From Curtobacterium sp. 9128 (GTDB taxonomy: Bacteria > Actinomycetota > Actinomycetes > Actinomycetales > Microbacteriaceae): DNA of 64,000 nucleotides. Location: contig NZ_VEAF01000009.1 in NCBI RefSeq assembly GCF_007673775.1, positions 36,529 to 100,528 of the forward strand, read 5' to 3'. The notes under the pieces are model-generated. The model had not been told where the DNA came from. It saw only the letters and a program-made list of their open reading frames with translations, and did not search any database. The position numbers and the translations under genes are program-made. Below, one piece after another: positions 7,710-16,444 of this stretch (the first letter of the stretch is position 1; the number at the start of each line of letters is the position of its first letter).

Positions 7710-8580
7710 AGCGTCCGTCGTCGCCCCGCGGCGCGGACACGAGCGCCCGAGCGCCGGCCCGGTGCGGCGCGAGCGCAACCTCGGCACGTACTTCATCGCG
7801 CTGCTGTTCATCGCGGTCTGCATCGGTCCCGTCGCCTACATCGTGCTCGGCGGCTTCCGCACCAACGCGCAGATCACCGCGAGCCCCGCCGGCCTCCCGG
7901 CGCCCTGGAACTTCGCCAACTACGCCGAGGTGCTCGGCAGTGGTGTCTTCTGGCAGGAGCTCGGCAACTCGCTGATCGCCGGGATCACCACCACGGTCGG
8001 CGTCGTCGTGCTCGGCCTCATGGTGAGCTACGTCCTCGCCCGCTACCGGTTCCGCGGCCAGGGCGTGCTGTACTCCCTGTTCGCCGCGGGGCTGATGTTC
8101 CCGATCACCGTCGCGATCACGCCGCTCTACCTGCTCGTGAAGGACCTCGGTCTCACGAACAGCCTGGCCGGCGTGATCCTGCCGCAGATCGCCTTCGCCC
8201 TGCCGACGACGGTCATCATCCTGGTGCCGTTCCTCCGCGCCATCCCCGACGAGCTCGAGGAGGCGGCGGCCATCGACGGTGCGAGCCGCCTCGGGTTCTT
8301 CTTCCGGATGGTGGTCCCGCTGTCCCTGCCCGGCGTCGTCACGACCGGCATCCTGGCGTTCATCGGCAGCTGGAACAGCTACATCCTCCCGCTGTTCATC
8401 CTCAACGACGCCGCCAACTACACCCTCCCGCTCGGCGTGCAGGCGTTCTCGTCGCAGTACTCCGTCGACACCGCGCGGGTCCTGGCGTTCACGTCACTGT
8501 CGATGATCCCGGCGCTCGCGTTCTTCGCCGTCTTCCAGCGTCGCATCGTGGGCGGTCTGACCGGGGCGGTGAAGGGATGA
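7699..8580 (+). CDS. Sugar ABC transporter permease (MalG-type)
   Basis: 293 residues, six membrane spans and the EAA loop EELEEAAAIDGASRLGF, as in MalG partners of CUT1 transporters. The ATG at 7699 is the second copy of a duplicated junction. The stop overlaps the GH3 start by 4 bp, so import and hydrolysis are translated together. It pairs with the permease at 6624 and the lipoprotein at 5320. Confidence 0.93.
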   Translation: MTATASVVAPRRGHERPSAGPVRRERNLGTYFIALLFIAVCIGPVAYIVLGGFRTNAQITASPAGLPAPWNFANYAEVLGSGVFWQELGNSLIAGITTTVGVVVLGLMVSYVLARYRFRGQGVLYSLFAAGLMFPITVAITPLYLLVKDLGLTNSLAGVILPQIAFALPTTVIILVPFLRAIPDELEEAAAIDGASRLGFFFRMVVPLSLPGVVTTGILAFIGSWNSYILPLFILNDAANYTLPLGVQAFSSQYSVDTARVLAFTSLSMIPALAFFAVFQRRIVGGLTGAVKG

Positions 8581-11057
8581 GCACGCTCCAACAGGCGACC
8601 GACGGCCAGGAGGCCCGCCCCGCGTCGTCGACGACGGCCGACGCGACCACCGGCGGACGCGAGCCGCGTGGCGACGCCGCCACGGGCCTCCCGTCCGACC
8701 GCGTCACCACCCTGCTGGCCGCGATGACGCTCGAGGAGAAGACGGCGCAGCTCGTCGGCTACTGGCTCGACCAGAACGGCGTCGTCGCGCCCATGCAGGG
8801 CGAGATGGCGGCGACCCAGGACGGCACGACGCTCGCGGACATCACGCGCCACGGCATCGGCCAGTTCACCCGCGTGTACGGCACCCGGCCCGTCGAACCG
8901 GACGAGCGCGCCGCATGGCTGTGGGCGGAGCAGCGCCGACTCCAGCGCGAGACCCGGCTCGGCATCCCCGCGCTCGTGCACGAGGAGTGCCTGACCGGCC
9001 TCGCCGCGTGGAAGGCGGCGACCTTCCCCACCCCGCTGGCCTGGGGAGCGGCGTTCGACCCCGAGCTCGTGGAGCAGGTCGGCGCCGCCATCGGCCGCTC
9101 GATGCGGCAGCTCGGCATCCACCAGGGCCTGGCGCCGGTGCTCGACGTCGTCCGCGACCCGAGGTGGGGCCGTGTCGACGAGTGCATCGGCGAGGACCCG
9201 TACCTGGTCGGCACCGTCGGCACCGCCTACGTGCGCGGCGTCCAGAGCGCCGGGGTCGACGCGACGCTGAAGCACTTCCTCGGGTACTCGGCGTCGCAGG
9301 CCGGCCGGAACCACGCCCCCGTGCACGCCGGTCCCCGCGAGGTCGCCGACGTGTTCCTGCCCCCGTTCGAGATGGCGCTGCTCGACGGCGGCGCCCGCTC
9401 GGTGATGAACTCGTACGCCGAGATCGACGGCGTGCCCGTCGCCGCGAACACCGCACTGCTCACCGAGCTGCTGCGCGGCCGACTCGGCTTCGACGGCACC
9501 GTCGTGGCGGACTACTTCTCGATCGCGTTCCTCGAGGTCATGCACGGCACCGCCGCCGAACGTGGCGAGGCCGCCGCGATGGCGCTCGAGGCCGGGATCG
9601 ACGTCGAACTCCCCACCGGCGACGCCTACCTCGCACCGCTGGTCGACCGGGTCCGCGCCGGGCTCGTCGACGAGGCGCTCGTCGACCGGGCCGTGCTCCG
9701 CGTCCTGCGGCAGAAGGAACGGCTCGGCCTGCTCGACCCCGACGCCTTCGCCGAGGACGCCCCCACCGACGTCGACCTCGACACCCCCGAACACCGGGAC
9801 CTCGCCCGCCGCCTCGCCGCCGAGTCGCTCGTCCTGCTGGGGAACGACGGCACCCTGCCGTTGGCGCCGCAGACGGTCGCATCCGGCCGCGTCGCGGTGA
9901 TCGGCCCGAACGCCGACCGCGCCGAGGCCCTGCAGGGCTGCTACTCGTTTGCGAACCACGTGCTCGCCACCCACCCGGACCTGCCCCTCGGGTTCGCGAT
10001 CCCGACGGTCCTCGAGGCCCTGCAGCAGTCCCTCGGCGGCACCGTGTCGTCCGCGGTCGGCTGCGCCGTGGAGGGCACCGACCGGTCCGGTATCGACGCC
10101 GCCGTCGCGCTCGCCGCGGCGTCCGACGTCGCGGTCGTCGTCGTCGGCGACCAGGCCGGGCTCTTCGGCCGCGGCACCGTCGGCGAGGGCAACGACACCG
10201 ACTCGCTGGAACTCCCCGGCGTGCAGCGGGAGCTCGTCGAGGCCGTCGTCGGCACCGGCACCCCGACCGTGGTCGTGCTGTTGACCGGGCGTCCGTACGC
10301 GATCGGGTGGGCGCTCGACGGCCCGGCGCGTCCGGCCGCGGTCGTGCAGGCGTTCTTCCCCGGGGAGGGTGGCGGTCTCGCCGTCGCCGACCTGCTCACC
10401 GGGGTCGTCGGCCCGTCCGGGCGCCTGCCCGTGTCGCTGCCGCGCTCCGCCGGCGCCGCTCCGTACACGTACCTGCACCCGCGACTCGGCGGACCGTCCG
10501 ACGTCACCGCGACGGACTCGACACCGGTCCGCCCGTTCGGGTTCGGCCTGTCCTACACGTCGTTCGCGTACGAGGACCTCGTGGTCGACGAGACCGTTGC
10601 CAGCGACGGCACCCTCGCGGTGGCCGTGACCGTCCGGAACACCGGGGAACGTGCGGGGGAGGACGTCGTCCAGCTGTACGGGCACGACGTCGCCGCGAGC
10701 GTCACCCGACCGGTCGCCCAGCTGCTCGGCTACGCGCGCGTCGCCCTCGACGTCGGCGAGCGCGCGCGGGTCCGCTTCAGCGTGCCGGTGCAGCGCTTCG
10801 CCTTCACCGACCGGCAGCTGCGCAAGGTGGTCGAGCCCGGTGACGTCCAGGTCTGGGTCGCGTCGCACGCGGCTGCCTCCCGGCCGGGAGGCCCGCTCGA
10901 CTCCGGCGGGATCGTCGCGGTCGGCGACGGGGTGGCTCCGGAGCCCGTGCCCGGCTCCGCCACGGACCGTGCCGAGGTCCGGGTCACCGGGGACGTGTAC
11001 CTGGTCGGGACGGGCGACCCCCGGCTGGTGACGTGGACGGTGGACCGAACCAGCTGA
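8577..11057 (+). CDS. Glycoside hydrolase family 3 beta-xylosidase/beta-glucosidase
   Basis: 826 residues and no signal peptide, so it acts in the cytoplasm on imported oligosaccharides. Family 3 marks are in order: RDPRWGR near residue 194, the substrate-binding KHF near 231, the nucleophile Asp in VVADYF near 312, the alpha/beta sandwich (LLGNDGTLPL, then VIGPNAD) and a C-terminal fibronectin-like domain after the FGFGLSYTSF motif. The VADYF form of the nucleophile motif and the bxl-like layout favour beta-xylosidase, but beta-glucosidase cannot be excluded. It ends the operon; a hairpin follows. Confidence 0.92.
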   Translation: MSTLQQATDGQEARPASSTTADATTGGREPRGDAATGLPSDRVTTLLAAMTLEEKTAQLVGYWLDQNGVVAPMQGEMAATQDGTTLADITRHGIGQFTRVYGTRPVEPDERAAWLWAEQRRLQRETRLGIPALVHEECLTGLAAWKAATFPTPLAWGAAFDPELVEQVGAAIGRSMRQLGIHQGLAPVLDVVRDPRWGRVDECIGEDPYLVGTVGTAYVRGVQSAGVDATLKHFLGYSASQAGRNHAPVHAGPREVADVFLPPFEMALLDGGARSVMNSYAEIDGVPVAANTALLTELLRGRLGFDGTVVADYFSIAFLEVMHGTAAERGEAAAMALEAGIDVELPTGDAYLAPLVDRVRAGLVDEALVDRAVLRVLRQKERLGLLDPDAFAEDAPTDVDLDTPEHRDLARRLAAESLVLLGNDGTLPLAPQTVASGRVAVIGPNADRAEALQGCYSFANHVLATHPDLPLGFAIPTVLEALQQSLGGTVSSAVGCAVEGTDRSGIDAAVALAAASDVAVVVVGDQAGLFGRGTVGEGNDTDSLELPGVQRELVEAVVGTGTPTVVVLLTGRPYAIGWALDGPARPAAVVQAFFPGEGGGLAVADLLTGVVGPSGRLPVSLPRSAGAAPYTYLHPRLGGPSDVTATDSTPVRPFGFGLSYTSFAYEDLVVDETVASDGTLAVAVTVRNTGERAGEDVVQLYGHDVAASVTRPVAQLLGYARVALDVGERARVRFSVPVQRFAFTDRQLRKVVEPGDVQVWVASHAAASRPGGPLDSGGIVAVGDGVAPEPVPGSATDRAEVRVTGDVYLVGTGDPRLVTWTVDRTS

Positions 11058-11069
11058 CGCAGGGGAGGT

Positions 11070-11089
11070 CCGGTGCCGGTCGGCACCGG
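11070..11089 (+). terminator. Stem-loop after the GH3 operon
   Basis: CCGGTGCC (11070-11077) and GGCACCGG (11082-11089) form a perfect 8-bp stem with a 4-nt loop, 13 bp past the GH3 stop. There is no T-run, which is normal at this G+C. It may also serve the converging GNAT gene. Confidence 0.65.
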
Positions 11090-11199
11090 GCCCGGTGCAT
11101 CCCCGACGGAGGCGCACGCGCAGGGCACGGGGCCGACCGTCGCAGCACGAGATCCGCGTCGGCCCGGGTGGCGCGCTCAGCGCGCCCGGAGTGGGCCCG

Positions 11200-12147
11200 T
11201 CACTGCTGCGCGTGGACGATGCGCACGCGGGTCACGACGAACCCGGCTCGCGCGAACGCGGCCCGCATCGGCGTGTTGGCGGCGTCGGTCGTGCCGACGA
11301 TCCGGTCGGCGCCGTCGTCCTGGTGGACGCGGACCATCTCGGCGAGCAGGTCGTCGACGTAGCCGTGTCCGCGGTGCTCCGGCAGCACGCCGAGGTAGCT
11401 GATGCTCGCGTCGTAGGCGGTCCTGGTCGGGATGACGAACCCCACCGTGGTGCCGTCCGGCAGGTGCGCGGTCCGCCAGGCCGCTCGCTCGCCCGGCAGG
11501 GAACGGTAGAACTCGAGGTCGTCGTCGGCGAGGGCGTCGATGCCCTCGCGGGCCACCATGTCCACCGTGTGCGCGTCGAGCGAGCCCGGTGCGACGGCGG
11601 CGAACAGCGCCCGGAACGTCGGGTCGTCGGCGGGGGCGAAGTGCAGCCGCGAGGAGCGTGGGGCCGCCGTGTCGGTGGTGGTGCGCGCGGAGCTGACCCG
11701 CTCGGTGGTGCGGGCGAACCCACCGCGGCGCGCAGCCTCGTGGCGCCACCGCACCGCCTCGACCGTCGCCGGGTCGTCCCGCCAGGTCGGCGCGACGTCC
11801 ACGTTGTACTCGAGGGGTGTGCCCGCCCCGAACGCCTGCAGCCCGGCACGGACCAGTGCGGTGCCCACGGCTTCGGCCTCGCTGCCTCGCGCAGTGGTGG
11901 TGAGACAGTCGAGTGTGACGGGTCGGGTGGCATCGGCGCTGCCCCACCAGAGCGCACGACCGATGGGGCGCCCGTCCCGTTCGGCGATCCAGGACCAATC
12001 CGGTCGGTAGTTGCCGGTGGCGAGTTCGTCGGTCAGGCGACCGGCGTCGATCCACGCCACGGGTTCGTCCGCCGTCCAGCTGGTCAGGAGCGGGACGTCC
12101 GCAGGTGTGGCACGGCGGACGTGAACGGTCTGCTCGGAGTCGGTCAT
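11200..12147 (-). CDS. GNAT family N-acetyltransferase, probably two tandem GNAT folds
   Basis: 315 residues, about twice a single GNAT domain. The C-terminal half holds the acetyl-CoA loop (LGVLPEHRGHGYVDDLL) and the following NTPMRAAFARAGF strand typical of active domains. The N-terminal half is GNAT-like but lacks a clear pyrophosphate-binding loop, as in mycothiol-synthase-like duplicated enzymes. The acceptor substrate is unknown. It converges on the GH3 operon and is divergent from the lipoprotein gene. Confidence 0.85.
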   Translation of the reverse strand: MTDSEQTVHVRRATPADVPLLTSWTADEPVAWIDAGRLTDELATGNYRPDWSWIAERDGRPIGRALWWGSADATRPVTLDCLTTTARGSEAEAVGTALVRAGLQAFGAGTPLEYNVDVAPTWRDDPATVEAVRWRHEAARRGGFARTTERVSSARTTTDTAAPRSSRLHFAPADDPTFRALFAAVAPGSLDAHTVDMVAREGIDALADDDLEFYRSLPGERAAWRTAHLPDGTTVGFVIPTRTAYDASISYLGVLPEHRGHGYVDDLLAEMVRVHQDDGADRIVGTTDAANTPMRAAFARAGFVVTRVRIVHAQQ

Positions 12148-12254
12148 CGACCACGAGCATGGCGGGTCGCCACGCGATCCACCAGGCCCCGGACACCGGC
12201 TGCGGTGTCCTGCCGTCCGGCGCGCTCGACTACGGTGATGACGTCAGGGGGAAC

Positions 12255-12833
12255 ATGGTCAGGGGAGCACGGTCCGGCTGGGTCGCGACGGTCGTCACGG
12301 CGGGTGCCCTCGTGCTGTCCGGCTGCGCGTCCTTCCCGGCCGCCCCCGACGCCGTCGGGCAGGGCTGGCCCGCCACCGGCGTGCCGGGCTCGGTGCGGTG
12401 GTCGACAGACTGGATCGACGCGGTGTCCGGGGAGTCCGAGGCCGTGACCGGCCGGGTCGTCGGCCTGCGCCTCGAGTTCGTGGCGGATCGCTGGGTCTGG
12501 CGTCTCCGGAGCGTGGACGCGGGGCCGCACGGTCTGCTGGGGGAGGCGCCCGCGGACCCCGACGACGGAGTCGAGGCGCTGGTGGACGCGACGAGCCTCG
12601 CCCTCGTGCGGCGACACGACGTCACGCTGACCGATGCCGAATCAGCTCCGACGGACGTCAGCGCGTTCGAGGCAGCGCAGTCGTCCGGCGAGGAGTACCC
12701 GGGCGCGCGGCTCGTGGAGCTCGAGCGGATCGACGACGGCGGAGCTGCCGCTTGGCGCGTGACGACCTACTCCCCGGACACCGGAGCGCTGTCAGCGAGG
12801 ACGGTGCCGGACGGGACCGGTCCGGATCACTGA
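12255..12833 (+). CDS. Hypothetical lipoprotein
   Basis: 192 residues starting at the ATG at 12255, which has CAGGGGG just upstream. An earlier in-frame start would put a non-coding-like stretch before the signal. The N-terminus MVRGARSGWVATVVTAGA with lipobox LSGC marks a lipoprotein. The mature part is acidic and beta-rich with Trp pairs (DRWVWRLRS, AAAWRVTTYSPDTG) and no family I recognise. It stands alone, with hairpins right after its stop. Confidence 0.75.
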   Translation: MVRGARSGWVATVVTAGALVLSGCASFPAAPDAVGQGWPATGVPGSVRWSTDWIDAVSGESEAVTGRVVGLRLEFVADRWVWRLRSVDAGPHGLLGEAPADPDDGVEALVDATSLALVRRHDVTLTDAESAPTDVSAFEAAQSSGEEYPGARLVELERIDDGGAAAWRVTTYSPDTGALSARTVPDGTGPDH

Positions 12834-12843
12834 CCCGGGCGCG

Positions 12844-12890
12844 CCGCCCGTCACGGGCGGTTGTGCCACGGTGGCAGGCGCTCCACCGTG
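12844..12890 (+). terminator. Two stem-loops after the lipoprotein gene
   Basis: First hairpin: CCGCCCG (12844-12850) / CGGGCGG (12854-12860) with a TCA loop. Second hairpin: CACGGTGG (12867-12874) / CCACCGTG (12883-12890). Tandem hairpins 10 bp past the stop look like a strong terminator. Confidence 0.6.
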
Positions 12891-12983
12891 ATCCGCGACG
12901 TGCAGGTGCTCGCGTTCACGGACGGTCGGGTTTGCGACCGCTGGCGCAGCACCGATGTGCTGGGTTCCCAGCAGCAGCCCGGG
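12882..12983 (+). pseudogene. Remnant of a SnoaL-like/ester cyclase gene
   Basis: Between the lipoprotein gene and the GH54 promoter, one frame reads STVIRDVQVLAFTDGRV, then CDRWRSTDVLG and a Gln-rich end. This resembles the last strand and helix of SnoaL-like polyketide/ester cyclases (pattern DGRIxExWxxxDVLGLLxQLG). No start codon with a ribosome-binding site and no N-terminal two thirds are present, and past 12983 the frame loses the resemblance. I read it as a decayed gene end. The rest of the gap at 12834-13144 holds only hairpins and the operator at 13058. Confidence 0.4.
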
Positions 12984-13057
12984 CTCGCCCGACCCGGGTG
13001 CTGTCCGTTCCACGCGCTCTGGTGCTCGGGTCGCCCTGCACGGTATCCTTGTTGCGG

Positions 13058-13069
13058 TTAATCGATTAA
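13058..13069 (+). promoter_or_regulatory. LacI-type operator upstream of the GH54 gene
   Basis: TTAATCGATTAA is a perfect 12-bp palindrome centred on CG; with the following GCA it matches the pattern TTAATCGATwAAGCA found twice more before the LacI gene at 15326. It lies 75 bp before the GH54 start and is a strong A/T island in G+C-rich DNA. Confidence 0.75.
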
Positions 13070-13144
13070 GCATGGGTTCACCACTCGTGCTGAACCCGAC
13101 GATCGACCGCATCCCCAAGCAACGACGCTCGGAAGGAACCACAC

Positions 13145-15031
13145 ATGCACATCGGGTCGATCTCCAGACCACGGCGCTTCGTCGCCGCGGCACTCGGAGC
13201 CCTCGCTCTCGTCACCGGGAGCCTCTTCGCAACGACGGCCGGTGTCGGCAGCGCTGCTGCCGCAACCAACGGTCCCTGTGACACCTACGCCGGTGCCGGC
13301 ACCTCGTGTGTCGCCGCGTACAGCTCCAGCAGGGCGCTGTACGCGTCGTACAACGGACCGCTCTACCAGGTCCAGCGCGCCTCGGACGGAGCGACCACGA
13401 ACGTCGGACTCCTGGCTGCCGGTGGGTACGCCAACGCGCAGACGCAGGACACGTTCTGCTCGGGCACGACGTGCACCATCCCCAAGATCTACGATCAGTC
13501 GTCGAACCACAACGACCTGACCGTCGCACCGGCCGGTGACGCCGGCGGCGCGGACGTCGCGGCGAACGCCACCGCACTGCCGATCACCGTCGCCGGACAC
13601 GAGGCGTACGGCATCTACATGCCGCCCGGGGTCGCGTACCGGATATCGAGCACCCTGGCGAAGGGCACGGCGCGCGGTGCCAGCCCGGAGTCGATGTACG
13701 AGGTCGCGAGCGGCACGAATGCGAACCACGGCTGCTGTTCCGACTTCGGCAACGTCGAGACCCAGGAGAAGGACACCGGCAAAGGGCACATGGATGCCCT
13801 CAACCTGTCGATGCTCAACGGCACGGGCAGCGCCGGTCGCGGCCCGTGGGTGCAGGCCGACCTGGAGAACGGCGTCTACGAAGGCAAGACCGCGATCAAC
13901 ACCGCGAACACCGGCAACACCTCGAAGTTCGTCACGGCACTGCTCAAGAACGACGGCGTCGCGAACTTCGCGTTGAAGGGCGGGAACGCGCAGTCCGGGT
14001 CCCTGTCGAAGTGGTACGAGGGGGCGTTGCCGACGGACAAGGACGGCGACGGCCAGGGGTACACGCCGATGAAGCTCGAAGGCTCGATCGTGCTCGGTGC
14101 CGGCGGGGACAACTCGAACCGCGGCACAGAGTCGTTCTTCGAAGGCGTCATGACCTCGGGCTACTCGACCGACGCGGCGGACAACGCCGTGCAGGCGAAC
14201 GTGGTCGCGCAGAACTACCAGGGAGTCTCGACCGGAGGCGGCCCCGGGGCCCCGATCACCGGACCCGGCGGCAAGTGCGTCGACGTCGCCGGTGACGACA
14301 CCGGTGGGAACACCGCGGTCGTGCAGCTGTACGACTGCCAGACGCTCGCGGCCGACCAGCACTGGCTCGGCAACGTGTACGGCGCGCACACGCTCAGCAC
14401 GCTCGGCCGGTGCCTGGACATCAACGGCAACGAAACGGCGAACGGCACCCACGTCGAGCTCTACGACTGCAACGGCGTCGGCGGCCAGCAGTGGGTCGTG
14501 CAGCCGGACGGGTCGATCAAGAACCCGCAGTCCGGACGCTGTCTCGACGACCCGTCGGGCAACACCGCGAACGGCACGGCGCTGCAGATCTACGACTGCA
14601 ACGGCAACCAGGCGCAGAAGTTCGTCGCCGCGGTCCCGATCAAGACGATCGGCTCCAAGTGCGTCGACGTCGCCGGCAACGACCTGCAGCAGAACGGCCA
14701 GCAGGTCCAGGTGTACGACTGCCAGACGCTGCTGACGGACGAGCAGACGACCGACCAGCAGTGGGCCTACAACCAGGCCGACCACACGATCCGGACGCTC
14801 GGGCGCTGCCTCGACATCGACGGCAACGCCACCGCGAACGGCTCGCACCTGGAGCTGTACACGTGCAACGGCGTCGGCGGACAGCAGTGGGTACCGCAGG
14901 CGAACGGCTCCGTGCTGAACCCGCAGTCAGGTCGGTGCCTCGACGTCCCGTCGGGCAACACCGCGAACCAGACGCCGCTGCAGCTGTACGACTGCAACAA
15001 CCAGGCGCCGCAGGTGTTCAGCTTCAACTGA
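13145..15031 (+). CDS. Secreted GH54 alpha-L-arabinofuranosidase with ricin-type lectin (CBM13) domain
   Basis: 628 residues with a clear Sec-type signal (basic start, hydrophobic core, cleavage near SAAAA-TNG, about residue 41). Residues 42-365 match the arabinofuranosidase B catalytic domain (CDTYAGAGTSCVAAYS, YNGPLYQVQRASDG, IYDQSSNHNDLT). By family alignment from memory, the nucleophile is Glu 241 (ADLENG) and the acid/base Asp 322 (GGDNSN). Residues 370-628 form a duplicated beta-trefoil with QxW-like repeats (DQHW, GGQQW, AQKF, DQQW, GGQQW) that bind polysaccharide. It strips arabinose from arabinoxylan or arabinan outside the cell. GGAAGGAACC precedes the ATG, and an operator shared with the next regulator lies upstream. 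Confidence 0.92.
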   Translation: MHIGSISRPRRFVAAALGALALVTGSLFATTAGVGSAAAATNGPCDTYAGAGTSCVAAYSSSRALYASYNGPLYQVQRASDGATTNVGLLAAGGYANAQTQDTFCSGTTCTIPKIYDQSSNHNDLTVAPAGDAGGADVAANATALPITVAGHEAYGIYMPPGVAYRISSTLAKGTARGASPESMYEVASGTNANHGCCSDFGNVETQEKDTGKGHMDALNLSMLNGTGSAGRGPWVQADLENGVYEGKTAINTANTGNTSKFVTALLKNDGVANFALKGGNAQSGSLSKWYEGALPTDKDGDGQGYTPMKLEGSIVLGAGGDNSNRGTESFFEGVMTSGYSTDAADNAVQANVVAQNYQGVSTGGGPGAPITGPGGKCVDVAGDDTGGNTAVVQLYDCQTLAADQHWLGNVYGAHTLSTLGRCLDINGNETANGTHVELYDCNGVGGQQWVVQPDGSIKNPQSGRCLDDPSGNTANGTALQIYDCNGNQAQKFVAAVPIKTIGSKCVDVAGNDLQQNGQQVQVYDCQTLLTDEQTTDQQWAYNQADHTIRTLGRCLDIDGNATANGSHLELYTCNGVGGQQWVPQANGSVLNPQSGRCLDVPSGNTANQTPLQLYDCNNQAPQVFSFN

Positions 15032-15039
15032 ACCGCGTG

Positions 15040-15085
15040 ACGGCCAGGAGGCTCGGTGCCAGCTGGCGCCGGGCCTCCTGGCCGT
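15040..15085 (+). terminator. Long stem-loop after the GH54 gene
   Basis: ACGGCCAGGAGGC (15040-15052) pairs perfectly with GCCTCCTGGCCGT (15073-15085), a 13-bp stem 9 bp past the stop. The loop region contains a further small dyad. Confidence 0.85.
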
Positions 15086-15110
15086 GACCGGCGACGTCAG
15101 GGGCTCCGCT

Positions 15111-15245
15111 TCACCTGCTCTCGGCGTGGTCGACGAAGACGCGAACGTCCCACTCGTCGCCCCGGTACACCCGTCGTCGTCCCACTCCTGCATCCTGCCG
15201 CAGCGCGGAGCGCCCAGCTGTCCACTTCGGCCGCGGGCGACGCAC
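15111..15245 (-). pseudogene. Possible gene-end remnant or small ORF, 44 codons
   Basis: A minus-strand frame opens at GTG 15245 and ends at TGA 15113-15111. Its second half (RRRVYRGDEWDVRVFVDHA) has strongly G/C third positions and reads like the end of a real protein; its first half does not. No ribosome-binding site precedes the GTG. The GH54 terminator hairpin lies just past its stop. It could be the tail of a lost gene or chance; I cannot name a family. Confidence 0.25.
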
Positions 15246-15261
15246 GATGGAGAGAAAGTGC

Positions 15262-15290
15262 TTGCTTCATCGATTAAGCAGGTGCATGAT
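15262..15290 (+). promoter_or_regulatory. Promoter and operator of the LacI gene at 15326
   Basis: TTGCTT (15262-15267) and CATGAT (15285-15290) form a -35/-10 pair with 17-nt spacing. The spacer and -35 are covered by the near-perfect dyad TGCTTCATCGATTAAGCA (15263-15280), the second copy of the operator found before the GH54 gene. This position predicts autorepression. Confidence 0.7.
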
Positions 15291-15298
15291 GGGCGTGG

Positions 15299-15313
15299 TT
15301 AATCGATAAAGCA
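15299..15313 (+). promoter_or_regulatory. Third copy of the LacI operator
   Basis: TTAATCGATAAAGCA shares 14 of 15 positions with the site at 13058 plus its following GCA. It is centred about 34 bp from the second copy and lies just after the predicted -10, 12 bp before the LacI start. Two sites about three helical turns apart suit cooperative binding. Confidence 0.65.
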
Positions 15314-15325
15314 CCGGAGGCACCC

Positions 15326-16372
15326 ATGGCGAAGTCCGTCACGCTGAAGGACGTCGCCGCCAAGGTCGGCGTCACGTCCGCGGCGGCGAGCATGGCGCTG
15401 TCCGGGCACGAGCGGATCAGCGAGCGGACGCGTGCCGCCGTCAAGCGTGCCGCGGACGAGCTCGGGTACGTGCCGAGCTCGGCCGGTCGGGCGCTCCGCA
15501 GCCAGCGCGCGGACGCCGTGGCGCTCATCGTGCCGAACTCGTCGGCCCACGTGTTCGGCCACCTGTACTTCATGCACGTCCTCACCGGCATGTCGACCGC
15601 GGCGAACGCCCACGATGCCCAGGTGATCGTGTCGACGAACGCCGACACGAGCTCCGGCGACGTCGCGTACGAACGGGTGATGCGCTCCCGGACGGCCGAC
15701 GGCGCGATCGTGACGAGCGCCGCGGTCGACGACGACCACGTGCAGGCCCTCGTCGCGAGCGGCCTCCCGGCGGTCCTCATCGGCAACTACCCGCACCTCG
15801 CGGACGCCGTGACGGTCGGCATCGACGACGTGCGCGCGACGGAGCGACTGGTGGACCACCTCGTCGAGGTGCACGGCCGTCGCCGACTGGTCCACGTCAC
15901 CGGCACGCTCGACCACCGGACCGGGCTCGACCGTCGTCGGGGCTTCCTGGCCGCCGCCGAACGGCACGGGCTGACCGACGTGACCGTCATCGAGGGCGAT
16001 CTGTCCGAGGCCTCCGGCGCGGCGGCGACGGAGCAGCTGCTGCAGGCATCTGGAGCGCGCCCTGACGGCGTGGTCTTCGCCAACGACGACATGGCCGTCG
16101 GCGGGCTGCACACACTGCGTCGAGCCGGCGTGGACGTCCCCGGGGACGTCGCCGTCGTCGGCTTCGACGACTTCGGTCTCGCCCGCGTCACGACCCCGGG
16201 CATCACGACCATCCGGGTCCCCGCCGAGGAGATGGGCCGCATCGCGACCGAGCGGCTCTTCGACCTCGTGGACCACCGCGGCGGCCAGCCCGCCCGCACC
16301 GAACTCCCCGTCGAGCTCGTCGTCCGCGCGTCCTGCGGCTGCGAACCCGATGCGGAACGCGTCCGCACCTGA
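15326..16372 (+). CDS. LacI family repressor of the arabinoside utilisation genes
   Basis: 348 residues. The HTH (VTLKDVAAKVGVTSAAAS) begins at residue 5 and is followed by a sensor domain with VFANDDMAVGG and VVGFDDFGLARV near the end. The usual STVSRVLNG stretch reads SAAASMALSG, a common variant. GGAGGCACCC precedes the ATG. Operators before its own gene and before the GH54 gene share one sequence, so it probably controls the secreted arabinofuranosidase, itself and the downstream transporter. An arabino-oligosaccharide or arabinose inducer is inferred. Confidence 0.92.
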   Translation: MAKSVTLKDVAAKVGVTSAAASMALSGHERISERTRAAVKRAADELGYVPSSAGRALRSQRADAVALIVPNSSAHVFGHLYFMHVLTGMSTAANAHDAQVIVSTNADTSSGDVAYERVMRSRTADGAIVTSAAVDDDHVQALVASGLPAVLIGNYPHLADAVTVGIDDVRATERLVDHLVEVHGRRRLVHVTGTLDHRTGLDRRRGFLAAAERHGLTDVTVIEGDLSEASGAAATEQLLQASGARPDGVVFANDDMAVGGLHTLRRAGVDVPGDVAVVGFDDFGLARVTTPGITTIRVPAEEMGRIATERLFDLVDHRGGQPARTELPVELVVRASCGCEPDAERVRT

Positions 16373-16383
16373 CCGGACGCGCG

Positions 16384-16427
16384 CCCGACGACCCACCCCC
16401 GACGACCCACCCCTCCCGACGACCCAC
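16384..16427. repeat. Three short direct repeats
   Basis: The 13-mer CCCGACGACCCAC occurs at 16384, 16398 and 16415 in the gap after the LacI gene. Low-complexity sequence; no coding potential seen. Confidence 0.7.
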
Positions 16428-16444
16428 ACCCACCCCGGCACCAC

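Noticed and set aside
8418..11117. 899-codon minus-strand frame opposite the GH3 gene
   Set aside because: Low-complexity, Arg/Gly/Val/Asp-rich; the plus strand carries all GH3 motifs.
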